Below are positions 1-7,637 of a stretch of 47,735 nucleotides of DNA, one piece after another; within the stretch, counting starts at the first letter, position 1; every line of letters begins with the position of its first letter. The notes beneath the pieces are model-generated. The model did no database searches and had not been told where the DNA came from. It saw only the letters and a list, made by a program, of their open reading frames with translations. This stretch comes from a bacterium (lineage in GTDB: Bacteria; Pseudomonadota; Alphaproteobacteria; Caulobacterales; Caulobacteraceae): the NCBI GenBank assembly GCA_030824495.1, contig JAVBXP010000083.1:1-47735 (forward strand). The letters are read 5' to 3'. The position numbers and the translations under genes are program-made.

Positions 1-218
1 GCATCGGCGGCGTCGGTGTCGAAGAACAGCCGGCCAGCCTTGACGTTGCTGGCGACCAGTTGCTCCAGGCCCGGCTCAAAGATCGGAATGCCGCCCGAGC
101 GCAGGCGTTCGATCTTGCTCGCGTCCTTGTCGATGCAGGTCACGCTGTGGCCGAAATCGGCGAAACAAGCCCCACTCACCAGGCCAACATAGCCGGTGCC
201 GATCATCGTGACGTGCAT
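1..218 (-). CDS. ugd: UDP-glucose 6-dehydrogenase, N-terminal part (cut by window start)
   Basis: Read on the minus strand from an ATG at 218, the protein begins with [20 protein letters not shown], the GxGYVG dinucleotide-binding turn that opens UDP-glucose/GDP-mannose dehydrogenases. A Rossmann strand with DKD follows, then a [17 protein letters not shown] segment that is highly characteristic of UDP-glucose 6-dehydrogenase. The enzyme makes UDP-glucuronate with NAD in the cytoplasm for exopolysaccharide or LPS sugars. Only about 72 of the usual roughly 435 residues lie inside the window; the rest runs off the left edge. The symbol is a family-level assignment (also called rkpK in rhizobia). 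Confidence 0.9.
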   Translation of the reverse strand, partial: MHVTMIGTGYVGLVSGACFADFGHSVTCIDKDASKIERLRSGGIPIFEPGLEQLVASNVKAGRLFFDTDAAD

Positions 219-459
219 GGATTACCCTTAGATCCGTTCGCGCGACCGCTTTTCACCACGCTGCGACAGCCCCCGCAATCGCACGCCGATCCAGAACGGC
301 ACATTCATTTCGCATCGCAGCAAAAGGCGCGCCCGCCGCTTGTCGATGCAGCCGTTGAATTTGATGCTATGATTGCAACATAACCCCCAGCGCAGTCGCC
401 ATCGCCCGCCCAGTTTCAGAGCACGGCGCCAGCACCAGGCAAGCCTTGAGAGTAAGCCC

Positions 460-1278
460 ATGACCGACGTCCTCGACGCCGAACACCGCACTGGCCAGAT
501 CCGCATCCACGACGCCGCCGGCTTCGAAGGCATGCGCGTCGCCGGCAAGCTGGCGGCCGAGTGCCTCGATCTGCTGACGCCACACGTGGTCCCCGGCGCG
601 GTGACCGAGAAGCTCGACGACATGGCGCGTGAGTTCATCCTCGATCACGGCGCGATCCCGGCCTGCCTGTTCTATCGCGGCTATGGCAAGACCACCTGCA
701 TCTCCCCCAATCACATCGTCTGCCACGGCATTCCCGGCGAGCGCGTGCTGCGTGAGGGCGACATCGTCAATATCGACGTCACCGTCATCGTCGACGGCTG
801 GCACGGTGACACGAGCCGCATGTACGGCGTGGGGGAAATCGCCCCGCGCGCCAAGCGCCTGATCGACGTGACTTATGAGTCCATCCAGCGCGGCCTCGAT
901 CAAGTGAAGCCGGGCAATCGCACCGGCGATATCGGCTACGCCATCCAGCAGTATGTGGAATCCATGCGCTGCTCGGTGGTCCGCGACTTCTGCGGCCATG
1001 GTCTGGGAAAGGTGTTCCACGACGCCCCCAACATCCTGCACTTCGGTCAGAAGGGCACGGGCGAGGTCCTGCAGCCGGGCATGTTCTTCACGATCGAGCC
1101 GATGGTGAACCTGGGCAAGCACTCGGTGAAACTGCTGTCTGACGGCTGGACGGCCGTGACCCGCGACAAGTCGCTCTCAGCCCAGTGCGAACATTCGATC
1201 GGCGTCACGGAAACGGGCTACGAGATATTCACGGGCTCCCCCGCCGGCCTGTTCAAGCCGCCGGTCCAGGGCGCCTAG
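460..1278 (+). CDS. map: Methionine aminopeptidase, type I
   Basis: Removes the initiator methionine from nascent proteins in the cytoplasm. The 272-residue protein has the pita-bread fold signatures. The dimetal ligands are visible in order: Asp in DVTVIVDGWHGDTSRMY (two Asp), His in GHGLGKVFHDAP, Glu in FTIEPM, and Glu in CEHSIGVT. The length fits type I enzymes (about 260-280). An upstream in-frame extension to 373 exists, but the ATG at 460 has a TTGAGAG stretch 8-10 bases ahead and gives the usual N-terminus (MTDVLDAEHRTGQIRIHDAA). The gene stands alone; its stop overlaps the end of an opposing gene fragment by 4 bases. Confidence 0.95.
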   Translation: MTDVLDAEHRTGQIRIHDAAGFEGMRVAGKLAAECLDLLTPHVVPGAVTEKLDDMAREFILDHGAIPACLFYRGYGKTTCISPNHIVCHGIPGERVLREGDIVNIDVTVIVDGWHGDTSRMYGVGEIAPRAKRLIDVTYESIQRGLDQVKPGNRTGDIGYAIQQYVESMRCSVVRDFCGHGLGKVFHDAPNILHFGQKGTGEVLQPGMFFTIEPMVNLGKHSVKLLSDGWTAVTRDKSLSAQCEHSIGVTETGYEIFTGSPAGLFKPPVQGA

Positions 1279-1640
1279 CGAGAGCGCTCAACCTCCCGCC
1301 TGATCATTGGGGGCGGCGCGGCTCGTTCCTTGTCCGAACTCACTGATCGCGTTGTGGTTTGCTCCTTCAGGCGGTCCACGTACGTCAGATGGCGCGTGAG
1401 TGGCGCGGGAAGCGCGTCAATGAACGCTGCCGCAACCTCTCCAAACGCACGCTCCTTTTCAAACGACGAGGCGCGGAGAGTTTCGGCTTCGACGCGGAAC
1501 CGATGCCGAACATCAGCGTGAAACGCCAAGGCTGCTGCATGTTCGCTAGGCTCAAGCCACCGCCCTACGATCGCGTCCCTGGCGTCCTCAACGGCCGCGC
1601 CAAGAATGGCCGGGACCGGTCCCCCACCTATAATTTGCTT
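1275..1640 (-). pseudogene. Unidentified gene fragment, 5' end missing
   Basis: The minus strand carries an open frame that ends at 1275 and looks protein-like from about 1640 down, with well-mixed helix-forming residues such as RHRFRVEAETLRASSFEKE and a DALPAPLTRHLTYVDRL segment. Upstream of about 1640 the same frame runs antisense through clear TraG coding sequence, so the real start is missing. I do not recognise the family; a phage or ICE integrase C-terminus is possible but unsupported. It is best seen as the 3' part of a gene cut by the rearrangement that also truncated the TraG fragment beside it. Confidence 0.3.
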
Positions 1641-2387
1641 CTTCAGCAAGCCATCGACCTCCAAACAAGGCGGCTCCCTGAAGATGAGCACGGCGAGCCT
1701 CAGCTGCTGATCGTACTCGATGAGTTCGCCAGGCTTGGCCGCGCGATGATGCTCGCCCACGGGTTCTCATTCCTGGCAGGGTACGGAATTCGCCTCCTGG
1801 CGGTTCTCCAAAGCCCATCCCAGCTCCGAGAGGCCTACGGTGATCATCTCGCCGACGAGATCATGGCGAACTGTGGGGTTGAGGTGGTCTTTGCGCCGAA
1901 GGATATCCGTTTGGCCCAGGCCTTGAGCGAGCGCCTGGGCTACCTAGGGCAGCGATCGGCTTCGCGCTCACGGCCCCTTGGCCTAGGCTTAGGACGTCGC
2001 AGCGTAACCGAGAGCGAGCAGCGACGCGCCCTAATGCTCCCCCAGGAACTGATAGCCCTGCCTGAGGACCAGCTCATCGTCCTGCGGTCGGGCATCCCCC
2101 CCGTTCGCGCCCGAAAGCTTCGTTACTATCAATCGGCAGCCTTCAAACGGCGCGTGGGCGCCCCTCCAATTCTAAAAGGCGTCGATGGGAATAGGTCGCC
2201 GCCGCACGATAAGGAGGCTCAAGCGGGCGTGACGACTGGGCATGGCCCGCGTCCGGCCCCTCGTCCCCAGCCACCACACGTGACGGCCCCAAGTGAAGGT
2301 CGTTCGGTGGCGGCGGATGGTCGCAATCCAAAGCCTGACCTCGAAGCCAAGCCATCGCTTGACGATCGCTTGCTCCATCGACGCTAG
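1630..2387 (+). pseudogene. TraG/VirD4-type conjugative coupling protein, C-terminal remnant
   Basis: The plus-strand frame contains the C-terminal half of a type IV secretion coupling ATPase: LLLQQAIDLQTRRLPEDEH, the Walker B region QLLIVLDEFARLGR, an AGYGIRLLAVLQSPSQL segment, NCGVEVVFAPKD, and SEQRRALMLPQELIALPEDQ, ending in a KLRYYQSAAFKRR stretch. The N-terminal membrane anchor and Walker A domain are absent, and sequence before about 1630 does not resemble the family, so the protein cannot hydrolyse ATP. No other transfer genes lie nearby. It is a relic of an integrative conjugative element or plasmid insertion next to map. Whether any part is still translated is unknown. Confidence 0.8.
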
Positions 2388-2467
2388 CGCGCCAACAAAG
2401 CTCTCGTCTGCACAGCCCTGGCGATACGCTTCGGTGCAAGGAGCCGTGGGGGCCACTCGGCCGGTCC

Positions 2468-2773
2468 TCAGGACGCGGCGCGCAGCGTTTCGGTCAACTG
2501 TTCTTCCGGCCTCGCAAGATCGCGGATCCAGCATTCGTCGCCGCGGCAATACATGATCATCGTCCCCTCACTATCGGCAGGGGCGAGCTCGTATTGGCCA
2601 TACCAGGCTCGGTCTTGAGCCGGATCGCAGTCGAGCAAGATCGCGGAATCGCCCAACTCCTTGAACAGCTGCTCGATGTCCGCGTGCGAAGCGAATATCC
2701 GGCGGATTTCGTAGGCCTCGCTCGTCAATTCAGCGAGCCTAGCGTCCAAGATGTCAGCCAACCGCGTAGTCAT
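2468..2773 (-). CDS. Small hypothetical protein (about 101 aa)
   Basis: Family not recognised. The protein is acidic and soluble, begins MTTRLADILDARLAELTSEA with a likely helical N-terminal half (ADIEQLFKELGD) and continues with an Asp/Trp-rich middle (DCDPAQDRAWYGQY) that suggests a small alpha/beta fold. No signal peptide or membrane segment is seen. The ATG at 2773 is preferred because the frame looks natural from there, although no strong Shine-Dalgarno is visible; an upstream start at 2791 would add six residues. It lies alone, downstream of the conjugation relic, so it may be cargo from the same element. Confidence 0.55.
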   Translation of the reverse strand: MTTRLADILDARLAELTSEAYEIRRIFASHADIEQLFKELGDSAILLDCDPAQDRAWYGQYELAPADSEGTMIMYCRGDECWIRDLARPEEQLTETLRAAS

Positions 2774-2856
2774 CGAGCCAAGCTTAACCAAAACAGGCTT
2801 ACGCGCATCTAAATTTGTGTCGCATGAAGTGCGCGGTCGGCGTCTGGACAGGAAGT

Positions 2857-2885
2857 AGCCCGGCCTTCCTGAAAAAGGCCGGGCT
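2857..2885. terminator. Hairpin terminator downstream of the PEP-CTERM gene
   Basis: A perfect 11-bp inverted repeat (agcccggcctt / aaggccgggct) with a 7-base loop lies 17 bases past the stop codon of the minus-strand PEP-CTERM gene. No clear U tract follows on either strand, so factor-independent function is probable rather than certain. Confidence 0.65.
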
Positions 2886-2902
2886 GCTTGTCGTAAGGGA
2901 GC

Positions 2903-3715
2903 CTAGGCCCTGGCCAGGATGCGCCGCCGGTTGTTGCGAACCATCATGCCGCTCGCTCCAAACCCGATGATCATCATCGCCCAGGTCGCGGGCTCGGGCA
3001 CGCCGCCGCTGACCGCACGCTCGTACAGATTGACCTTCCCCTGGATCGAGGCGGTGTTGATCTGGTTCTCGGTCGTCCAGAACCCGGTCGTGGGATTTCC
3101 GCCGACTAGGAAGCCCGCCAGATCGAGCGTGTATTTGTCCGCGCCGATCATGAAGGTTTCAGAGATCGAGTTGAAATTCATCAACACGCGGTCGGCGCAG
3201 CCGTTGACATTCACCCCCGCGCCCTGCGCCCCGCCGTCCGCGCACGGATTGTCGCCATTTGGCGTTTCATAATGCGAGAAATTGTAGAGGAAATTTCTCT
3301 CGCCAACGCTGACATTGTCGATCAGCACGTCGGCCGTAAACTTCAAGCTTATGCCGGTGATCGAGGTCCCAGCATTGATCGGGAAGTTTACATGCTGGAA
3401 CGTGCCGATAGTCGCCACGCCGGACGAGCCGCCGAGAGGAACGACCAGCGGGCCAACATTCGAGCCAATAAAATTATAGCCGCTTTGGGCGTTCGCGTTG
3501 TTTGAGGGTACGCCCCACCGCACCGTGGCGTTGGCTCCGGGGTTGCCCGTATAGGTGACCGCGGTGCTGCCGGGGACAGGCAACAGCCACTCCCCCACTA
3601 CGTTTTGGAAAGCCACGGTAGTCGCCGCGGCGGGGACGGCGCTCATCGCCGCCAGTACGAACACAGAACTCGCTACCGAGCGCGCAACGATGCGCGCAGT
3701 TTGTCTAGGCTTCAT
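2903..3715 (-). CDS. PEPxxWA-CTERM exported protein
   Basis: A 270-residue secreted protein with a signal peptide (basic MKPRQTARIVARS, hydrophobic core, cleavage near AAATT) and a C-terminal sorting signal: VPEPATWAMMIIGFG, a hydrophobic stretch, then RRR. PEP-CTERM proteins are recognised by exosortase/archaeosortase-like membrane proteases and routed to the outer surface, often together with exopolysaccharide. The body is rich in Gly, Asn, Thr and Val with a beta-sandwich look and a Cys pair (NPCADGG, NGCADRV) that may form a disulfide. The start at 3715 has a good AAGGGG Shine-Dalgarno; the longer frame to 3790 is not needed. No exosortase gene is in the window. Confidence 0.88.
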   Translation of the reverse strand: MKPRQTARIVARSVASSVFVLAAMSAVPAAATTVAFQNVVGEWLLPVPGSTAVTYTGNPGANATVRWGVPSNNANAQSGYNFIGSNVGPLVVPLGGSSGVATIGTFQHVNFPINAGTSITGISLKFTADVLIDNVSVGERNFLYNFSHYETPNGDNPCADGGAQGAGVNVNGCADRVLMNFNSISETFMIGADKYTLDLAGFLVGGNPTTGFWTTENQINTASIQGKVNLYERAVSGGVPEPATWAMMIIGFGASGMMVRNNRRRILARA

Positions 3716-4570
3716 TGAGAATGCCCCTTGCCTGTTCCTGTTGAGCCTCCACCCAGGCAAACAGTTAACAAACATTAATTGAACCCCCAACCACGAAACG
3801 TCACCTCGGGCGCCTTTCGGCCAGAATTCATCCCCGAGTTGCTGTTTCGAGGCTCTCGGTCGCTTAGAATTCTCGCTACAATTTAATTCTCGTGCTGCTC
3901 AAAGTCTGCTGCAGCCGTATTGGCACAGTCCTCGAGCCGGCCACTTCTCCAAACGTTCCAATTTGGCACAGCTTCGAGTCTGCCGCAGGCACGGGGTAAA
4001 TAAAGACCATCGATCTCCATGAGCGCGAACCACCCTGGACGAGGCGCTCCAACGCGATCTCGTAAGCCACGCGCCGCCCAAGCTGCGGACCGCACGGGCG
4101 CACTATCGTGCGTTTCGCGACCGGCTGTGTGAACGCGTGCCAGCGCGCTCATCTGCCCCATTACGCACTGGCCCGAGCTGGCGGCGTAGGGATGGCGCAT
4201 CCAATCCGTCGATTTCCAGCTCGGCGCTTTTTTTCGCGCGCGTCCTCCGGCTCGCAAACCAGCAGGCCACGCTGCGCCGGTCGTCGCATCCAGAAGGAAC
4301 GATCACCAGCAAGGGTGCTGTACGGATCCTATGTCGTAAGTGGACAAGATGGTGCACGAACAACGCCACCATTTCAGCATAGGCGACGGTACGACCTACC
4401 AACGTTCTTGAATGGGGCCACGCTTGGCGCCCCGCTTCGCGGAGCGACCAAAGAATGTCAGCGCGATATCCGCACTAGCTTGATCGGCACGGCTGCATCC
4501 AGCGTCTAGCAATCAACTGTTCCATTCACCTTATGCAAGGCCCGCCCCTTGCCAGCCAGAGAAGGTCCAT
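3716..4570. other. Gene-free stretch of about 850 bp
   Basis: Only overlapping short frames without family signatures, convincing ribosome sites or consistent codon use are present on either strand. The first 100 bases form the upstream region of the PEP-CTERM gene and are AT-richer than average. I see no tRNA, hairpin array or repeat family. It may be decayed sequence between the PEP-CTERM gene and the toxin-antitoxin locus. Confidence 0.5.
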
Positions 4571-4599
4571 TTGACAGGTAAGAATTATTCCTTACATGT
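4571..4599 (+). promoter_or_regulatory. Putative promoter and autoregulatory operator of the prlF-yhaV operon
   Basis: A consensus -35 box TTGACA (4571-4576) is followed at suitable distance by a weak -10 (tacatg near 4593). Between them lies an inverted repeat GTAAG-N8-CTTAC (4578-4595). Antitoxins of the AbrB-like fold usually bind palindromes over their own promoter, so this dyad is the likely PrlF operator. Promoter function is inferred from position and sequence only. Confidence 0.5.
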
Positions 4600-4626
4600 T
4601 GGGAGACCGATTTTTGGAGGCCCGCC

Positions 4627-4962
4627 ATGGGAGTGTTCCTGAAGGAAGAAAGCACCATTACCGCCAAGGGACAGACCACTGTGCCTAAGTCGGTGCGGCA
4701 GGCTCTGGGCGTTGATTATGGGGGCCGCATTGCCTTTTTCGTGGACGATCAGCGACGTGTCTATGTCCAGAAGGCGGAGGTTGAAGAGACCGCCGACCCT
4801 GTGATCGGGCGTTTTCTCGAGTTTCTCGCGCAGGACATGGCCAAGCATCCCGAGACGTCAGTCTTATCCTTCCCCAAAGACTTGCTTGATCGGGCTGTCG
4901 CCCTGACGGAGGGCATGACGGTCGATCTCGATGGCGAGATCGAGGGGGAAGTCTCGATCTAG
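4627..4962 (+). CDS. prlF: PrlF-type antitoxin (AbrB/SpoVT fold)
   Basis: A 111-residue DNA-binding antitoxin. The N-terminal 50 residues hold the swapped-hairpin AbrB motif: STITAKGQTTVPKSVRQALG followed by GGRIAFFVDDQRRVYV. The C-terminal half (GRFLEFLAQDMAKHPETSVL) is the part expected to embrace the YhaV toxin. PrlF neutralises YhaV and represses the operon. A TTGGAGG ribosome site stands 7 bases before the ATG. The toxin gene starts 2 bases after this stop, the usual antitoxin-first order. Length matches E. coli PrlF (111 residues). Confidence 0.92.
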   Translation: MGVFLKEESTITAKGQTTVPKSVRQALGVDYGGRIAFFVDDQRRVYVQKAEVEETADPVIGRFLEFLAQDMAKHPETSVLSFPKDLLDRAVALTEGMTVDLDGEIEGEVSI

Positions 4963-4964
4963 AC

Positions 4965-5456
4965 ATGCTGACTATCAATGGCTGGACCGTGCTCGCCCAC
5001 CCTCTCTTTCTAGACCAGTGGGAAAAGCTGATCGAAGCGGTCGCCGCGCTGAAAGCCGCAAAGCCGGAGCACTATCAGAAGTCCGCTGACGCCAAGCTGC
5101 TCGCGGCGTTGGTTCAGCTGGTTCACAAGACGGTCCCCTCTGACCCAACTGCCGCCACCTATCGCCAGGGATCGACCCTAGGCGACAACCGCAAACACTG
5201 GTTCCGCGCCAAGTTCGGGAACGGTCGTTTCCGCCTATTCTTCCGCTACAGCAGCGCAAGCAAGGTCATCATCTTCGCCTGGGTGAACGACGAGACCAAT
5301 CTGCGGACTTATGGCGCCAAGACCGACGCCTACAAGGTTTTCAGGGGAATGCTGGATGACGGCGATCCGCCTGACGATTGGGCCGCGTTGTACGGAGCAG
5401 CGTCAGCGCCGACTGCGGTTAAACGGCTCGATAGCGCTTCACCCGAAAAGCCGTGA
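4965..5456 (+). CDS. yhaV: YhaV-type ribonuclease toxin
   Basis: A 163-residue RelE-superfamily toxin that cleaves RNA and halts growth when its antitoxin is lost. Family landmarks are NGWTVLAHPLFLDQWEKLI at the N-terminus, DPTAATYRQGSTLGDNRKHW in the centre, the FGNGRFRLFFRYSS strand pair with basic residues expected at the active site, and IIFAWVNDETNLRTYG near the end. It lies 2 bases after prlF and has no separate promoter. The last 25 residues (SAPTAVKRLDSASPEKP) exceed the E. coli protein and look disordered. No disabling mutation is seen. Confidence 0.92.
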   Translation: MLTINGWTVLAHPLFLDQWEKLIEAVAALKAAKPEHYQKSADAKLLAALVQLVHKTVPSDPTAATYRQGSTLGDNRKHWFRAKFGNGRFRLFFRYSSASKVIIFAWVNDETNLRTYGAKTDAYKVFRGMLDDGDPPDDWAALYGAASAPTAVKRLDSASPEKP

Positions 5457-5785
5457 CGGGTTCAGCTATCGCCCGCTTGCGCTGAGCCAGCGTCGCGCGT
5501 GCCGTCGAATTCCTTGGCCCGCCGGAGCCGGCAGGTCGAGCGAAGGAACGGCGCTTCAACCCGACCGTGCTTTCACCTGAACGATGGCGACCCTGTCGCC
5601 TCTGCCCCAGCGCATGATCTCCGGCGAAAAATCATGCGAATAGTCGCGCCGTCCTTGGGCGGCAGCAGCTCTCGCCGCTTGAGCCCGGTCGGCGCCAGAT
5701 GGCCCGTTCAGCTTTCGAGCCATCCGCGGCGGTCTCGCGGCGCAAACCCTTAGGCGCTACGCGCGAAGAGTGTCAGAGGCGTCTC
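5457..5785. other. About 330 bp without a recognisable gene
   Basis: The stretch between yhaV and the small membrane gene has only short unsupported frames. On the minus strand two adjoining frames give protein-like pieces (for example LKRRELLPPKDGATIR and PEIMRWGRGDRVAIVQV) separated by a frame change, so an unidentified decayed gene is possible. I could not name a family. Confidence 0.35.
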
Positions 5786-5956
5786 TCACTTCCAGCGCTT
5801 ACAATCATCGTATGGGGTCAGGCCAAGCTCTGCGGCTTCGGCGAAACAGCGAGCCTCCGCAGCCTTTCTCACATACCCGGCAGCAAGCAGCAGGCAGATC
5901 AGCGCCAGACCGACACAAAATCCCGCAAGCAGCTTCACGATCGCCTGGTCGCTCAT
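5786..5956 (-). CDS. 56-aa single-span membrane protein coupled to dinB
   Basis: The minus strand encodes 56 residues from an ATG at 5956. The protein starts MSDQAIVKLLAGFCVG, crosses the membrane once (residues about 7-28, GFCVGLALICLLLAAGYV), and ends with a short soluble tail containing two Cys (EARCFAEAAELGLTPYDDCK). Its ATG overlaps the dinB stop as ATGA, so translation is probably coupled to polymerase IV, and the dinB LexA box would induce both. The family is not recognised. A small regulatory or damage-response membrane peptide is possible by context only. The reading frame is complete and codon use matches the neighbours. Confidence 0.7.
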   Translation of the reverse strand: MSDQAIVKLLAGFCVGLALICLLLAAGYVRKAAEARCFAEAAELGLTPYDDCKRWK

Positions 5957-7074
5957 ATGCACTCAACCGGGGCGCGGGGTCGCGGCGCTTCCATGGGAGC
6001 GAAATCGAGCCGGCCAGGCGAAGCTTGCTTCAGGTCCACATCAAAATTCGAAAGCGTCACCCCGACTAGCCGGACACCGGCTCGAGGCGGAAAGACGGTT
6101 CGAACCAAGCTGACGCTCAGATCACGCAACGTCTGAGGGTCAGTTACAAGCGCAGCCACCGATCGGCTGCGCGTGACCTGCTTGAAGTCGGCCCACTTAA
6201 CCTTGACCGTCACTGTACGCGCTCTCACGCTGGCTTTTTCGCACCAGTCCCAAACCTCATTAGCCATAGCGAGAACGCCCGCTTCAATATCGGCAGGCGC
6301 ATGCAGATCGTGCTCGAAAGTGGTTTCGGAGCCCGATGACTTTCGTTCGCGATCAGGGTTCACCGGCCGCTCGTCCACACCACGCGAGATGGCGTGGTAC
6401 CATGGTCCCGATTTCCCAAAATGCTGTTGTAGAAACCCCAGCGAATGGCGGCGCAGGTCAGCGCCTGTGAAGATGCCCAGCGCCACCATTTTCTTCGCAG
6501 TTACGGGCCCAACGCCATAGAACCGGCCGACCGAAATGGCCTCCACATAGGCCTCGCCGCGCCCTGGGGGCACCACATACTGCCCATTGGGCTTGCGCTG
6601 GTCGGAGGCGAGCTTGGCCAAGAACTTATTGTATGAGACGCCGGCCGACGCCGTAAGGCCGGTCTCGGCCTGGATGCGCGCCCGTATTTCCTGGGCGGTC
6701 TGCGAGGCGCTCGGAAGGCCGCGCAGGTTTTCGGTTACGTCGAGATAGGCCTCGTCAAGCGACAGGGGCTCGATGAGAGCGGTGTAGTCTGCGAATATCG
6801 CGTGGATCTGGCGCGACACGGCCTTGTAGACTTCGAAACGCGGCGGCGCGAACACCAGCTCCGGGCACTTGCGCATCGCCGTCGTGGACGGCATGGCCGA
6901 ACGTACGCCAAAGGCCCTAGCCTCATAGCTCGCGGCGGCCACCACGCCCCGAGCAGCGGCGTACCCAACCGCAACGGGGCGCCCGCGTAACGCTGGATCG
7001 TCACGCTGCTCCACTGACGCATAGAATGCGTCCATGTCGACGTGGATGATTTTTCGGACGGGCGCCTCGTTCAT
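5953..7074 (-). CDS. dinB: DNA polymerase IV (Y-family translesion polymerase)
   Basis: A 373-residue error-prone polymerase that bypasses damaged bases and extends mismatches. Palm-domain catalytic acids are intact: HVDMDAFYASVEQ (residues about 11-23) and LSLDEAYLDVT (around 110). The thumb helix-hairpin-helix (SVGRFYGVGPVTAKKM) and a little-finger domain (SSGSETTFEHDL, KVKWADFKQVTRS) follow. The C-terminus (LDFAPMEAPRP) lacks an obvious QLxLF beta-clamp peptide; a clamp site may be degenerate or internal. A LexA box lies 24-38 bases upstream of the start, indicating SOS induction. The stop overlaps the next small gene by ATGA. Confidence 0.95.
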   Translation of the reverse strand: MNEAPVRKIIHVDMDAFYASVEQRDDPALRGRPVAVGYAAARGVVAAASYEARAFGVRSAMPSTTAMRKCPELVFAPPRFEVYKAVSRQIHAIFADYTALIEPLSLDEAYLDVTENLRGLPSASQTAQEIRARIQAETGLTASAGVSYNKFLAKLASDQRKPNGQYVVPPGRGEAYVEAISVGRFYGVGPVTAKKMVALGIFTGADLRRHSLGFLQQHFGKSGPWYHAISRGVDERPVNPDRERKSSGSETTFEHDLHAPADIEAGVLAMANEVWDWCEKASVRARTVTVKVKWADFKQVTRSRSVAALVTDPQTLRDLSVSLVRTVFPPRAGVRLVGVTLSNFDVDLKQASPGRLDFAPMEAPRPRAPVECI

Positions 7075-7097
7075 GGTTCAGCAGGCTAGCTGATTTG

Positions 7098-7112
7098 GAA
7101 CGTTACAAGAAC
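7098..7112 (-). promoter_or_regulatory. LexA (SOS) box of dinB
   Basis: GAAC-gttacaa-GAAC on the plus strand is GTTC-N7-GTTC read towards dinB, the direct-repeat LexA operator of alphaproteobacteria. It sits 24 bases upstream of the dinB ATG, where LexA would block RNA polymerase. Both half sites match exactly. Confidence 0.85.
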
Positions 7113-7249
7113 ATCCATTTCCCCGATCAGTTCTGGTGTCCTGGAGAGTGACCACCTGACGGACCCAAATCGATCGTTCATGTCCAAGGTATCAGCGCCG
7201 GCGGCGATGTCGGACGACACCCCCTCGGCTCGGTTGAAGCCGATCAAGT

Positions 7250-7636
7250 CGCACGCCCACGGCGGCAATTCTCTCAACGTCGCCATAGCCCGGTCCTGAG
7301 AGCTGCGACCCGAAGATGTCTGGGTCGAGTTCGCGTTAAACGGACCACATCGGTCGGTAGACTTGTCTCGAGCGCTGCGCGGAACAGATCCTCGCCCCCG
7401 ACGAGGCGCTACCGGTGTAGAGCGGCAACCGCCCACCGCGCGCGAGCTTCGCTGCGGCCGATAGAGCCCAGTCGAGTGAGATCTGCGACCCACGAAGATC
7501 ACCGCCGTCGCGATAGGTGCGCCCGCCCTCGCCCGCGATGAACGGCGAGTTGCCGACAACGAGATCGACGCCGGCTTGAACGCCGTGAAGGCCATCGCTC
7601 AGCGCGATCGTGGCGCGAACTCGCGCAGCGTGGGCG
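7250..7636 (-). pseudogene. Frameshifted remnant of a class I SAM-dependent methyltransferase
   Basis: Three successive minus-strand frames together spell a methyltransferase: first ALVNAHAARVRATIALSDGL and GVDLVVGNSPFIAGEGGRTY (the NPPF-type catalytic motif, here NSPF, at 7551-7540) through SLDWALSAAAKLARGGRLPL and YTGSA; then, after a frame change near 7410, GGEDLFRAALETSLPTDV; then, after another change near 7330, DPDIFGSQLSGPGYGDVERI and AAVGV. The N-terminal part is missing, since the frame begins at the stop of the upstream gene. The intact family methylates N5-glutamine or nucleic-acid substrates. With at least two frameshifts and a lost 5' end this copy is dead. Confidence 0.75.
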
Positions 7637-7637
7637 T

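Noticed and set aside
3876..4402. Minus-strand frames with a recurring EIDGL segment that looked like a duplicated protein repeat
   Set aside because: The two copies are in different frames, similarity beyond five residues is weak, and no start or domain supports a gene.
4430..5785. Short similar sequences (gcgacc...tgtcag-like) on both sides of the toxin-antitoxin locus, considered as element ends
   Set aside because: Matches are short and interrupted; not a convincing direct repeat or attachment site.
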